A stretch of 64,000 nucleotides of DNA. Source: Agrococcus jejuensis (lineage in GTDB: Bacteria > Actinomycetota > Actinomycetes > Actinomycetales > Microbacteriaceae). Positions 33,630 to 42,798 of the stretch are shown here, one piece after another. Location: positions 2,108,001-2,172,000 of the forward strand of contig NZ_LT629695.1 of the NCBI RefSeq assembly GCF_900099705.1. The letters are read 5' to 3'. Below the pieces are notes generated by a model. The model was given only the letters and a program-made list of their open reading frames with translations, searched no databases and was not told the DNA's origin. The stretch's first letter is position 1. Each line of letters opens with the position of its first letter. A program made the translations under genes and the position numbers.

Positions 33630-33989
33630 GTGGCCGCGAAGCGCATCCAGGACCTCGTCGGGCTCGACGCCGTGCGGGCCGCGCTCGTCGAGGGTGCGAG
33701 CCGCGAGGATCGCGCGACGGCCGTGCGCTACACGCTGCAGTGCCTCGCCGATCGCGCGCCGGGCAAGAGCGTCGAGGTGCGCGTGCCGCCGTTCGGCGCC
33801 GTGCAGGCCGTCGAGGGCCCCGGCCACACGCGCGGCACCCCGCCGAACGTCATCGAGACCGACACCCCCACGTGGCTCGCGCTCGCGACGGGCGCCATGC
33901 CGTGGGCGGATGCGGTCGCGGCCGGCACCGTGCGCGCATCCGGCACCCGCGCGACGATCGAGGCGTGGCTGCCGCTCGTGCGCGTCTGA
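33630..33989 (+). CDS. Sterol carrier (SCP2-like) family protein
   Basis: 119-residue soluble protein of the bacterial SCP-like family: YTLQCLADRAPGKSVEVRVPPFGAVQ followed by TPPNVIETDTPTWLALATGAMPWADAVAAG and a last strand after RASGTRATIEAWLPL. The fold may bind lipids, but no ligand is known. From memory, mycobacterial relatives sit beside purF (Rv0807-Rv0808), so the purine neighbourhood is conserved. It starts at GTG 33630 with no strong ribosome-binding site. Confidence 0.82.
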   Translation: MAAKRIQDLVGLDAVRAALVEGASREDRATAVRYTLQCLADRAPGKSVEVRVPPFGAVQAVEGPGHTRGTPPNVIETDTPTWLALATGAMPWADAVAAGTVRASGTRATIEAWLPLVRV

Positions 33990-34008
33990 CGCGTCGCCGC
34001 GCCTCCCT

Positions 34009-34115
34009 GACGAGGAGGGGTCGCTTCCTGCCGCGACACGCCGCAGCCAGCGGCAGGTGCTGACCCCTCATCGCACGAACGTGGCCACTCCCCGGCAGGA
34101 AGTGGCCACTCGTCG
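34009..34115. repeat. Family H compound palindrome
   Basis: Several overlapping inverted pairs: GAGGGGTC with GACCCCTC, TTCCTGCCG with CGGCAGGAA, CCTGCCGC with GCGGCAGG, and GTGGCCAC twice. The whole fills the convergent SCP-like/permease interval. Only one copy in the window. Confidence 0.7.
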
Positions 34116-34126
34116 AAGGGCAGGCG

Positions 34127-35449
34127 TCAGCGCCCCTCGGCCCCTGCATCCGACACCGACGTCGCCGGCGGGGACTGCAGGCCGTCGGCGACCTCGTCGC
34201 CGCCGCGCAGCCGCTCGAGGCCCGCCATGAGGTGGTAGATCACGAGCGTCGCGACCGTGCCCAGCAGGATGCCGCCGAGCGTCACCGAGCCCGCGTTGAG
34301 CGTGAAGTCGGCGATCGCGACGATGAGGCCGACGCCCGCCGAGAACTGGTTGCGGGGCCGCGAGAAGTCGACGCGGTGCTCGATCCAGATGCGCACGCCG
34401 ATGATGCCGATGAGGCCGTACAGCGCCGTCGTCACGCCACCGATGACGCCCGCGGGCGTCGCGGCGATGATCGCGCCGACCTTCGGCGACAGCGACAGCA
34501 GGATCGCCGTGCAGGCGGCGACCCAGTAGGCGGCGGTCGAGAAGACGCGCGTCGCGCTCATGACGCCGATGTTCTCGCCGTACGTCGTCGTGGCCGAGCC
34601 GCCGAAGAGTCCCGCGAGCACCGTCGCGGCGCCGTCGGCGATGAGCGCGCGACCCGCGACGGGGTCGAGGTCGCGGTGGATGAGCTGGCCGACGCCGCGC
34701 ACGTGGCCGACGTTCTCGGCGATGAGCGGCAGCACGATCGGCACGAACATGAGCAGCAGCGGCCACTGCGCGAGATCGATCGACGGCGTCTGGAAGGTGG
34801 GCAGGCCCACCCACGCGGCCGACTCGACGGCCGACCAGTCGACGACGCCCGCGATGCCGGAGGCGACGTAGCCGACGACGACGCCGATGAGGATCGACAG
34901 GCGCGCGACGATGCCGCGGAACAGCACGGCCACCACGACGATGACGAGCAGCGTGAACGCCGCGATGCCGGGTGCCGCGAGGAACGAGTCGCGCGCGGCG
35001 GGCGCGAGGTTGAAGCCGATGAGCGCGACGATCGTGCCCGACACGACCGGCGGCATGAGCGCCGTCAGCCAGCGCGTGCCAGCCACCTGCACGACGAGGC
35101 CGACCAGCGCGAGCAGCGCACCCGTCAGCACGACGCCCGCGAGCGCGAGGCCCGGGCCGCCGGCCGTGGATGCGGCGACGACGGGCGCGATGAACGCGAA
35201 CGACGAGCCGAGGTAGCTGGGCAGGCGGTTGCCCGTCACGAGCAGGAACAGGATCGTGCCGATGCCCGAGAAGAGCATCGTCGTCGACGGCGGGAAGCCC
35301 GTGAGCGTCGGCACGAGGAACGTCGCGCCGAACATGGCGACGACGTGCTGCATGCCGATGCCGATCGTGCGCGGCCACGACAGACGCTGCTCGGGGAGGA
35401 CGAGGTCGGAGATGCCGCGCTCCTCGCGGGCGGTCCAGGGCAGGGGCAT
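34127..35449 (-). CDS. Uracil/xanthine permease (NCS2 family)
   Basis: Proton symporter of 440 residues with about fourteen membrane segments. Visible: the N-terminal QHVVAMFGATFLVPTLTGFPPSTTMLFSGIGT, the substrate-site motif PIVLPLIAENVGHVRGVGQL, then LFGGSATTTYGENIGVMSATRVFS. The Ala-Glu-Asn form of the TM8 motif and the GENIG segment favour uracil over xanthine. The C-terminal tail is short and acidic. Nucleobase uptake fits its place among purine genes, but no shared operon is seen. Confidence 0.9.
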   Translation of the reverse strand: MPLPWTAREERGISDLVLPEQRLSWPRTIGIGMQHVVAMFGATFLVPTLTGFPPSTTMLFSGIGTILFLLVTGNRLPSYLGSSFAFIAPVVAASTAGGPGLALAGVVLTGALLALVGLVVQVAGTRWLTALMPPVVSGTIVALIGFNLAPAARDSFLAAPGIAAFTLLVIVVVAVLFRGIVARLSILIGVVVGYVASGIAGVVDWSAVESAAWVGLPTFQTPSIDLAQWPLLLMFVPIVLPLIAENVGHVRGVGQLIHRDLDPVAGRALIADGAATVLAGLFGGSATTTYGENIGVMSATRVFSTAAYWVAACTAILLSLSPKVGAIIAATPAGVIGGVTTALYGLIGIIGVRIWIEHRVDFSRPRNQFSAGVGLIVAIADFTLNAGSVTLGGILLGTVATLVIYHLMAGLERLRGGDEVADGLQSPPATSVSDAGAEGR

Positions 35450-35594
35450 GCGGCGATCCTTCGGCTCACGGGAGGGGCGCGCTGCTGGCGCCTCGGCGAT
35501 GGTAGCGGCGCGCGCATCCCACCGCCGCGCCGGGCGCGCGCATCCGCTGCGCCACTCCTAGGCGACGTCCGGCCCGCTGTGCTCCAATGGACGC

Positions 35595-36461
35595 ATGAGC
35601 ACCGCAGAGCAGCAGCGTCGCCCCAACGCGCAGGCCGCGATCACGGGACTCGTGCTGCTCGTCCCCGGGGCGATCCTGCTGCTCAACGGCGTGCCGAGCC
35701 TGTTCAGCAGCATCGGCAGCCTCGCGCAGTGGACGGCCTACATGGGCTTCGAGCGCGCGCTCGAGACGGTGATGCCGTACCTGATCTTCCCCGTGCTCAT
35801 GACGATCGCCGGCCTGCTCATGGTGCGCGGTGGATTCGGGATGCTGCGCAAGCAGGGCCGCAAGGGCGCGCAGTGGGCGCGGTCGGAGTGGCAGGAGCAG
35901 CAGCCGCAGGTGCAGCAGCGCGTGCAGTCGGCGCGCGAGCAGCTGCAGAGCCAGGGCGGTGGCATGTGGCAGCAGGCGCAGCAGCGCGCGCAGCAGCAGG
36001 CGCCGCAGTGGGCGCAGCAGCAGCGCCCGGGATGGCCGGGGCAGCCGCAGGGTCAGGGTCAGGGCCAGCGACCGCCGTGGCCCGGGCAGCCGACGGGCCA
36101 GCAGCCTCCGCCGCCGCAGGCGAGCCAGCGTCGCCCTGCACCGCAGCAGCAGCTGCAGCGTCAGCAGTCGACGCTCGAGCGCATGCAGCAGCGCATCGCC
36201 GAGTCGGCGACGGCGGCCGACCGCGCTCGCGATGCCGCGATGGCGAAGCACGAGCAGCAGGCTGCGGCGCTGCGCGAGCGCGCCGAGCGCTCTGCGGCGC
36301 ACGCCGCCGCCCCGCAGTACGCCGAGCCCGGCGTCTCGTTCGGCTCGCCGGCGCTCGTGAGCGGTCGCCGCTCGTCGAGCATCCTCGCGTCGTCGTCGCT
36401 GCGGTCGACGTCGCTCGGTCGCACCTCGCTGTCGCTCGACTCGCTGCGTCTGCGTCGCTGA
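35595..36461 (+). CDS. Membrane protein with Gln-rich linker and Ser/Leu-rich tail
   Basis: 288 residues. Two hydrophobic segments (about 16-32 and 56-76) are followed by a basic stop-transfer LRKQGRKGAQWARSEW. Then comes a long Gln/Pro/Gly-rich region (about 95-190), a predicted helix LERMQQRIAESATAADRARDAAMAKHE, and a repetitive end with SSSILASSSLRS and TSLSLDSLRLRR. No family recognised. The low-complexity middle and the amphipathic end suggest a membrane-tethered scaffold or coiled-coil protein; function unknown. Single gene, ATG start. Confidence 0.7.
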   Translation: MSTAEQQRRPNAQAAITGLVLLVPGAILLLNGVPSLFSSIGSLAQWTAYMGFERALETVMPYLIFPVLMTIAGLLMVRGGFGMLRKQGRKGAQWARSEWQEQQPQVQQRVQSAREQLQSQGGGMWQQAQQRAQQQAPQWAQQQRPGWPGQPQGQGQGQRPPWPGQPTGQQPPPPQASQRRPAPQQQLQRQQSTLERMQQRIAESATAADRARDAAMAKHEQQAAALRERAERSAAHAAAPQYAEPGVSFGSPALVSGRRSSSILASSSLRSTSLGRTSLSLDSLRLRR

Positions 36462-36522
36462 GCCCGCGGCGCACGCGCCGCTCGATTCGCCCGGCGCACC
36501 GCGTCGGTGGGATGCTGGAGGC

Positions 36523-37026
36523 GTGACCTCCCGCCCCGACGACGCCGCCGCGCAGCCCGCCGACGACGCGTCGCAGCCGGCGGACGCGACGGCCGAGCCC
36601 GCGGCCGCCTCCGGCTCGTCCGCGCCCGTCGAGGCATCCGACGCCGACGTCGCCTCCGAGTCCGACGCGGACGCGGAGGCCACCGAGTCCGCCCGGGCCG
36701 ACGAGCCCGTGTCGATCGACCGCGACGACGTGCAGGTGCGGGCGCGCCTCGTGCCGCGCTACGGCCGCTTCATGGTGCTCGGCGCCATCGTGGGCGCGAT
36801 CGGTGGATGGCTCTGGTCGCGCCTGGGATCGTCGGGCCCCTGGCTCGGCGCCGGCCCGGTGATCGACACGTCGGCCATCGTGCCCTTCCTCGTCGCTGTC
36901 GGCGCCCTCGCGGGCATCGTGCTCGGCGCGGTCGTGGCGATCGTGCTCGACCGCCTCGTCGGCCGTCGCCGCCGCACCCTCACGGCCGAGCGCACGCGCC
37001 ACCACCGCGGCGACCTCGACGACTGA
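36523..37026 (+). CDS. Membrane protein with disordered acidic N terminus
   Basis: 167 residues starting at GTG 36523. Residues 1-65 are almost only Ala, Asp, Glu, Ser and Pro, surely disordered. Then RARLVPRYGRFMVLGAIVGA opens the first helix, a GSSGPWLGAGPVIDTSAIV loop follows, and a second helix ends in DRLVGRRRRTL. Organisation matches actinobacterial proteins of unknown function that carry two helices and a basic tail. Same direction as the upstream Gln-rich gene, 61 bp away, so possibly one transcript. Confidence 0.7.
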   Translation: MTSRPDDAAAQPADDASQPADATAEPAAASGSSAPVEASDADVASESDADAEATESARADEPVSIDRDDVQVRARLVPRYGRFMVLGAIVGAIGGWLWSRLGSSGPWLGAGPVIDTSAIVPFLVAVGALAGIVLGAVVAIVLDRLVGRRRRTLTAERTRHHRGDLDD

Positions 37027-37063
37027 CACGGGCGCGGCTTCCGCCCGCCTCGCGCATCCACGC

Positions 37064-37137
37064 TTGCGTCTCGCAGGTGATCAGGGGTGGCAGAGGGGCA
37101 TCTTCCCTCCGCCCACCCGAATCGCCTGCAATGCGCA
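37064..37137. repeat. Family C palindrome, copy 4 (type II centre)
   Basis: Arms TTGCGTCTCGCAGGTGAT and ATCGCCTGCAATGCGCA; centre GGCAGAGGGGCATCTTCCCTC as in copies 2 and 3. Followed 18 bp later by copy 5. Confidence 0.9.
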
Positions 37138-37155
37138 TCCGCTCTCATCCCGGGG

Positions 37156-37230
37156 CTTGCGTTCTGCAGGCGATTCCGCCTCTCGAGGGGAATGGTCCCT
37201 CAAGACCCCGAATCGCCTGCAATACGCAAG
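37156..37230. repeat. Family C palindrome, copy 5 (type I centre)
   Basis: Arms CTTGCGTTCTGCAGGCGATT and AATCGCCTGCAATACGCAAG; centre CCGCCTCTCGAGGGGAATGG then TCCCTCAAGACCCC, as in copy 1. The pair here is type II then type I, the reverse order of the pair at 10345-10511. This 265-bp interval holds nothing else but the helicase start region. Confidence 0.9.
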
Positions 37231-37291
37231 AGCCGCCCAGCGCACGCACCGCCGCAGCATCCGCCCGCCGACGTGCGGGAGGATCGAGGGG

Positions 37292-39796
37292 ATGCCCCTC
37301 CTCGATCACGCCCCCACGCCCTGGAACGCCGACGAGGCGTTCGACGCGTTCGCGGGGTGGGCCTTCGACGAGCGCGGCCTGAGCCTCTATCCGGCGCAGG
37401 AGGAGGCGCTCATGGAGATCGTGAGCGGCGCGAACGTCATCCTCGCGACGCCGACGGGCACCGGCAAGTCGCTCGTCGCGATCGGCGCGCACTTCGCCGC
37501 CGTCGCGCAGGGCCGTCGCACGTTCTACACGGCGCCGATCAAGGCGCTCGTGAGCGAGAAGTTCTTCGACCTCGTCGCCATCTTCGGCGCCGAGCAGGTC
37601 GGCATGGTCACGGGCGACTCGTCGGTGAACCCCGACGCGCCCATCGTCTGCTGCACGGCCGAGATCCTCGCGAACATCGCGCTGCGCCAGGCGGCGGAGG
37701 CGAACGTCGGCCAGGTCGTGATGGACGAGTTCCACTTCTACGCCGACCCGCAGCGCGGATGGGCGTGGCAGGTGCCGCTGCTCACGCTCCCGCAGGCGCA
37801 GTTCGTGCTCATGTCGGCGACGCTCGGCGACGTCGACCGCATCGCCGACGACCTCAGCGCCCGCACGGGCCGCGACACGGCGCAGGTCACGGGCGTCGAG
37901 CGCCCCGTGCCGCTGCACTTCGAGTACGCGATGACGCCGGTGCACGAGACGATCGACGACCTGCTCGCGACGCAGCGAGCGCCCGTCTACATCGTGCACT
38001 TCTCGCAGGCGGCGGCGCTCGAGCGGGCGCAGGCGCTCACGTCGACGAAGGTCGTGAGCCGCGAGCAGCGCGACCGCATCGCGGAGGCGATCGGCGAGTT
38101 CCGCTTCACGACGCGCTTCGGCCAGACGCTCTCGAGGCTCGTGCGCGCCGGCATCGGCGTGCACCACGCGGGCATGCTGCCCAAGTACCGCCGCCTCGTC
38201 GAGCAGCTCGCGCAGCAGGGCCTGCTGCGCGTCATCTGCGGCACCGACACCCTCGGCGTCGGCATCAACGTGCCCATCCGCACCGTGCTGCTTACCGCGC
38301 TGACGAAGTTCGACGGGCAGCGGATGCGCCACCTCACGGCGCGCGAGTTCCACCAGATCGCGGGGCGTGCGGGGCGTGCGGGATTCGACACCGCGGGCGA
38401 CGTCGTCGCGCAGGCCCCCGAGCACGAGGCCGAGAACGCGAAGCAGCTCGCGAAGGTCGGCGACGACCCGAAGAGGCGCCGCAAGCTCGTGAAGAAGAAG
38501 GCGCCCGAGGGCTTCGTGTCGTGGGGCGAGCCGTCGTTCCTCAAGCTCATCGACGCCGAGCCCGAGCCGCTGCAGTCGCAGATGCAGGTCAGCCACTCCA
38601 TGCTGCTCAACGTCATCGGCCGCGGCGGCGACGCGTTCGGCGACATGCGCGACCTCATCCGCGCCTCCCACGGCACGCGTCGCCAGCAGCTCGCGCTCGA
38701 GCGGCGCGCGCTCGCGATCTACCGCACGCTGCGCCTCGCGGGCGTCGTCGAGCAGCATCCCGACCCGTCGATGCCCGGCGGCCAGCGCATCAGCCTCACC
38801 GTCGACCTGCCGCCGCAGTTCGCGCTCAACCAGCCGCTGTCGCCGTTCGCGCTCGAGGTGATCGACGTGCTCGACCCCGAGTCGCCCACGCACCACCTCG
38901 ACGTCGTGTCGGTGATCGAGGCGACGCTCGACGACCCGCGGCCCATCCTGTCGCAGCAGCAGTTCCTCGCCCGCGGCGAGGCGGTCGCGGCGATGAAGGC
39001 CGACGGCATCGAGTACGACGAGCGCATGGAGCTGCTCGAGGACGTCACGCATCCCAAGCCGCTCGAGGAGCTGCTCACCGAGGCGCTGCGCGTCTTCGCG
39101 TCGTCGCAGCCGTGGGTCGAGGATGCCGCGCTGTCGCCGAAGTCGGTCGTGCGCGACATGTGGGAGCGGGCGATGACGTTCGCCGAGTACGTGCAGCACT
39201 ACGGGCTCGCGCGCTCGGAGGGCCTCGTGCTGCGGTACCTGTCGGATGCGTACCGCGCCATCCGCCAGACGGTGCCGGAGGAGGCGAAGGGCGAGGAGCT
39301 CGGCGACGTCATCGAGTGGCTCGGCTCGGTCGTGCGGCAGGTCGACTCGAGCCTGCTCGACGAGTGGGAGGAGCTCATGCACCCCACCGCCGACGACGAC
39401 GGCGCACCGATCGCGCCGCCGCCTCCGCCGACGATCGTCGCGAACCCGCGCGCGTTCCGCATCCTCGTGCGCAACGCGCTGTTCCAGCGCGTGCAGCTCG
39501 CGGCGCTCGACCGGGCGGAGGCGCTCGGCGAGCTCGACCCGACGTTCGGACGCGATGCGTGGGGCGACGTGCTCGACGCGTACTACGCCGAGCACGACGC
39601 GATCGGCACGGGCGCGGATGCGCGCTCGGCGCGCATGCTCGACGTCGAGGAGAGCGCGACGGCGTGGGAGGTGCAGCAGATCCTCGCCGACCCCGCCGGC
39701 GACCACGACTGGCGCATCTGGGCGACGATCGACCTCGAGGCGTCGGCGGAGGCCGACGAGGTCGTGCTGCGCGTGACGCGCGTGGGGCGGCTGTAG
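37292..39796 (+). CDS. DEAD/DEAH-box helicase with DUF3516-type C terminus
   Basis: SF2 helicase of 834 residues. Motif [10 protein letters not shown] (52-60), Ia [31 protein letters not shown] (DEFH box), [13 protein letters not shown] and [16 protein letters not shown] are all intact. The region after ~430 with [19 protein letters not shown] and the long helical C terminus match the actinobacterial DUF3516 group, related to Ski2/Mtr4-like RNA helicases. A role in RNA processing or decay is inferred from relatives. ATG at 37292 after GAGGG; family C repeats precede it and a family B element follows. Confidence 0.9.
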   Translation: MPLLDHAPTPWNADEAFDAFAGWAFDERGLSLYPAQEEALMEIVSGANVILATPTGTGKSLVAIGAHFAAVAQGRRTFYTAPIKALVSEKFFDLVAIFGAEQVGMVTGDSSVNPDAPIVCCTAEILANIALRQAAEANVGQVVMDEFHFYADPQRGWAWQVPLLTLPQAQFVLMSATLGDVDRIADDLSARTGRDTAQVTGVERPVPLHFEYAMTPVHETIDDLLATQRAPVYIVHFSQAAALERAQALTSTKVVSREQRDRIAEAIGEFRFTTRFGQTLSRLVRAGIGVHHAGMLPKYRRLVEQLAQQGLLRVICGTDTLGVGINVPIRTVLLTALTKFDGQRMRHLTAREFHQIAGRAGRAGFDTAGDVVAQAPEHEAENAKQLAKVGDDPKRRRKLVKKKAPEGFVSWGEPSFLKLIDAEPEPLQSQMQVSHSMLLNVIGRGGDAFGDMRDLIRASHGTRRQQLALERRALAIYRTLRLAGVVEQHPDPSMPGGQRISLTVDLPPQFALNQPLSPFALEVIDVLDPESPTHHLDVVSVIEATLDDPRPILSQQQFLARGEAVAAMKADGIEYDERMELLEDVTHPKPLEELLTEALRVFASSQPWVEDAALSPKSVVRDMWERAMTFAEYVQHYGLARSEGLVLRYLSDAYRAIRQTVPEEAKGEELGDVIEWLGSVVRQVDSSLLDEWEELMHPTADDDGAPIAPPPPPTIVANPRAFRILVRNALFQRVQLAALDRAEALGELDPTFGRDAWGDVLDAYYAEHDAIGTGADARSARMLDVEESATAWEVQQILADPAGDHDWRIWATIDLEASAEADEVVLRVTRVGRL

Positions 39797-39824
39797 CGCC
39801 GCTCAGTCGAGCGCGCCTCCCCGT

Positions 39825-39984
39825 CAGCTGGTCGAGGAGCGCGCGAGCCGCCAGGCGAGCACGCGTCACGAGACCACGCGACCGCCGCTCCTGCCCGACC
39901 ACGCGCCTGGTCGCGTCGAGCGCGCACGTCGCGTGGTCTCGTGACGCGGAGGCGCTGCGCGCCTGCGCTCCTCGACCAGCTGGT
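39825..39984. repeat. Family B palindromic element, copy 3
   Basis: Opens CAGCTGGTCGAGGAGCGCG, inner pair CGTCACGAGACCACGCGAC ... GTGGTCTCGTGACGC, closes CTCCTCGACCAGCTG. It differs from copy 1 mainly in the centre. Between two right-reading genes. Confidence 0.87.
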
Positions 39985-40062
39985 GGGGAGCATCCCGACG
40001 ACTGGCGGAATCCACCCGCATCCGCGAGCGTTGGAGCCAGCACACGACGCGAAGGAGCAGGG

Positions 40063-40506
40063 ATGCCGCTGCAGGGTGAGTACGCGCCGAGCACGTCCGG
40101 ATGGGCGCGCTCGCAGGCCGAGACGTACGAGGCGACGAACGGGCAGGAGGCCGGCACGCTGCGCGACACCGGGCTGCCGGTGATCGTGCTGACGAGCGTC
40201 GGCGCGAAGTCGGGGGCGCTGCGCAAGACGGCGCTCATGCGCGTCGAGCACGAGGGGCAGTACGCGGTGATCGCGTCGCTCGGCGGCGCTCCGAAGCACC
40301 CGGTCTGGTACTTCAACATCACGAAGCACCCGCACGTCGAGCTGCAGGACGGGCCCGAGAAGCATGACTACGACGTGCGCGAGCTCTCGGGTTCCGAGCG
40401 CGACGAGTGGTGGGCGCGCGCCGTCGAGGCGTTCCCGCCCTACGCCGACTACCAGCAGAAGACCGAGCGCGTCATCCCGGTGCTGCTGCTCACCCGCTCG
40501 GCCTGA
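40063..40506 (+). CDS. Deazaflavin (F420)-dependent nitroreductase family protein (Ddn-like)
   Basis: 147-residue split-barrel protein. The pattern [29 protein letters not shown], then [31 protein letters not shown], is the Ddn signature: K-x-G-x-x-R-K/x-x-x-M for phosphate and F420 contacts and the PxWYxN motif. Relatives reduce enones, quinones or nitroimidazoles with F420H2. F420 genes are not in the window, so cofactor presence is assumed. ATG follows AAGGAGCAGGG. Its last 17 bases overlap the convergent next gene. Confidence 0.9.
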   Translation: MPLQGEYAPSTSGWARSQAETYEATNGQEAGTLRDTGLPVIVLTSVGAKSGALRKTALMRVEHEGQYAVIASLGGAPKHPVWYFNITKHPHVELQDGPEKHDYDVRELSGSERDEWWARAVEAFPPYADYQQKTERVIPVLLLTRSA

Positions 40507-41608
40507 CGGCGCGTCCGTCGCGCTCGAGCGTGACGGCGAGCTCGCGGCCGACCACCGCGCCCAGCCGCGCGACGGCCTCGTCGAGGTCGGGCACGTCGCC
40601 CGCCTCGTCGAACCACGTCACGGCGAGCGCACGATCCGTGCGGCGCCACGTGCCCGCCACGACGCCGCCGTGCAGCACGAGGTTCGCGCCGCGCGTCGCG
40701 AGGGGCCGGCGATGCTCGGCGACGAGCGACGCATCCGCCGTGCCGGGCACCATGACCCACGGGTCGTAGCCGGGCAGCAGGTGCACGGCGGTCGACGGCG
40801 TCGCGCTCGCGATGGCGTCGGCGTCGGTCGTGAGGCACAGGGTGCCGTCGACGCGCACGACCTCGTCGCCCAGGTCGTCGACCCAGCCCGCCAGCCGCCT
40901 CGCGGGCACGCTGAGCCCCTCGCGGATCCAGTGCTCGAGGTTCGCGGTCGTCGACGGCGCGTACGAGCCGAGCACGAGGCGCACGAGCGTGCGCCCGGCG
41001 TCGTCGACGTCGAGCGGCCCCGGCCAGCGCGGGTCGCCTGCGAGCAGCCGGAACGTCGACTGCCCGTCGCGCGGCGGCCCGAAGCAGACGTCGCCCCACC
41101 AGTGCAGCGGCTTGATGAGCGTGTCCGCACCTGCGGCGGTGGATGCGGCGGTCGCGAGATGCGCGAGCGCCGGGATGCCGGCGAGGTGCGCGCCGAGCTC
41201 GGCGCGCGTCGCGGGGCCGGCGGCGAGCAGGTCGCGCACGGCCTCGCGCAGCGGCTCCCAGTCGTCGATCGCGAAGCCGCCCTGGCGTTGGAAGCGCACG
41301 CTGCGCCACACGCCCGTCGCCTGCCGCGCCGCGAGGAATGCCGCGGCGACGTCGTGCGCGGCGACGTACGCGCCGCCGCCGAACGCGTAGACGGCCACGA
41401 GGTCGCCGTCGGCCACGGCACCGGCCACGTCGGGCGATGCCGCCGACCGCATCCGCACGGCGAGGTCGGCGACGCCGCCTGGCCATGCGCGCACCGCGAG
41501 CACCCGGCGAGCGACCGCCACGGCATCCGCATCCGGCGGCTCCAGCAGCCCGTGTCGCGCCAGCCGCCACGCGAGCGCCCCCGTGCGCGTCGGTGCCGGC
41601 GAGGTCAT
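40490..41608 (-). CDS. Winged-helix DNA-binding domain protein (HTH_42, AlkZ-like fold)
   Basis: 372 residues resembling PF06224-type proteins: an N-terminal helical start [65 protein letters not shown] and [12 protein letters not shown] late in the chain. In AlkZ/YcaQ DNA glycosylases of this fold a QxQ motif carries catalysis; the matching stretch here reads AVRAWPGG, so that motif appears absent. It may bind DNA without base excision. The 3' end overlaps the Ddn-like gene on the other strand. Confidence 0.72.
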   Translation of the reverse strand: MTSPAPTRTGALAWRLARHGLLEPPDADAVAVARRVLAVRAWPGGVADLAVRMRSAASPDVAGAVADGDLVAVYAFGGGAYVAAHDVAAAFLAARQATGVWRSVRFQRQGGFAIDDWEPLREAVRDLLAAGPATRAELGAHLAGIPALAHLATAASTAAGADTLIKPLHWWGDVCFGPPRDGQSTFRLLAGDPRWPGPLDVDDAGRTLVRLVLGSYAPSTTANLEHWIREGLSVPARRLAGWVDDLGDEVVRVDGTLCLTTDADAIASATPSTAVHLLPGYDPWVMVPGTADASLVAEHRRPLATRGANLVLHGGVVAGTWRRTDRALAVTWFDEAGDVPDLDEAVARLGAVVGRELAVTLERDGRAVRPSG

Positions 41609-41642
41609 GCCGCGAGGGTAGCCCGACCCTCCGACGAGCGCG

Positions 41643-42719
41643 TCAGTCGGCCAGGAGCTCGTCCGCGGCCGCGATGGGCGCCCACGCGCCGTCCTCGGTG
41701 CACGACAGCACGACGAGCGTCGCGTCGACGTCGGGGTAGTGCCGCACGATGCCGCTCGCTCCCGCGTTGACGCCGTCCTTGCCGAGCGAGCGGATCGAGC
41801 CGTCGGCGCGCACCTCGAGCTCGAGGCCGAACGCGAAGTGCACGGCCACGTCGTCGTCCTCGTGGTGCAGCACCTGCGGCGAGAGGAACGCGCGCGTCAG
41901 CGCCGGCGACAGCATCCGCCCCTCGCGCACGGCCGCGAGCAGCCGGTCGAGGTCCTCGGCCGTCGCGTGCATGCCGCCGTCGGGCGAGCCGATCGGCGGG
42001 TACGAGTAGATGCTCTGCCGCCAGCCGGTCACGGCGCCGTCGTCGTCGCGCACGGGATCCCAGCCCTCGGCGACGTCGGGCACGGCGTCGGCCATGTGGA
42101 AGAAGCCCGAGCGGTCCATGCCCGCGCGGCGCAGCACGTGCCGGGCGACGTGCTCGCGGAACGGCGTGCCCGTGACCGCCTCGAGCACGAGCCCCGCCAG
42201 CACGTAGCCGACGTTGCAGTAGCGGCAGTCGGCACCGGGCTCGACGCGCGGCGGCTTGTGGGCGAACTGCGGCAGGAAGTCGGCCGTCGACGTCACGGCG
42301 TAGCTCGGCCGGTCGGTCCAGAGCGCGGCGTACGACTCGCCCGCCTCCTCGTCGGCGTCGTCGGCGATGCCCGAGCTGTGCGTGAGCAGGTGCCGCAGCG
42401 TGATCGCCGGCGCGATCGTCGTGCCCGCGAGGTCGAGGTGATCGCCGATCGGCGCATCGAGGTCGAGCGTGCCGGCGTCGACCTGTCGCAGCACGGCGAT
42501 CGACGTGCAGAGCTTCGTGATGGATGCGGTGTCGAAGCGCGTCGCCGTCGTCACCGGCACCATCCACCGCCGCGATGCGACGCCGAACGCCTCCTCGTAG
42601 GCGAGCGCGCCGCCGATCGACAGGCGCACGACGCCCGAGAGGTCCTCCGCGGCGGCGACGGCGCGGATGGCGGATGCGACGCGGTCGGCGAGCGTCGTGG
42701 GATCGGATGCGGAGGGCAC
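41643..42719 (-). CDS. Serine hydrolase, beta-lactamase / class C PBP-like
   Basis: 358 residues without a signal peptide. The nucleophile is Ser66 in TASITKL (SxxK) and the Tyr-x-Asn motif is Tyr167-Cys-Asn169 in DCRYCNVGYVLAG. HLLTHSSGIADDADEEAG is the usual third landmark. Members act as esterases, D-amino peptidases or are of unknown activity; cytosolic location argues against a penicillin target. Possibly in one unit with the M18 gene upstream (gap 79 bp). Confidence 0.85.
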   Translation of the reverse strand: MPSASDPTTLADRVASAIRAVAAAEDLSGVVRLSIGGALAYEEAFGVASRRWMVPVTTATRFDTASITKLCTSIAVLRQVDAGTLDLDAPIGDHLDLAGTTIAPAITLRHLLTHSSGIADDADEEAGESYAALWTDRPSYAVTSTADFLPQFAHKPPRVEPGADCRYCNVGYVLAGLVLEAVTGTPFREHVARHVLRRAGMDRSGFFHMADAVPDVAEGWDPVRDDDGAVTGWRQSIYSYPPIGSPDGGMHATAEDLDRLLAAVREGRMLSPALTRAFLSPQVLHHEDDDVAVHFAFGLELEVRADGSIRSLGKDGVNAGASGIVRHYPDVDATLVVLSCTEDGAWAPIAAADELLAD

Positions 42720-42798
42720 GGCGGGTCTCCTCGGTCGAGCGGCTGCTGGGCAGTGCCCGTCGGCGACGAGCCGATCAGGCTATCCGATCGAGTCGGCC

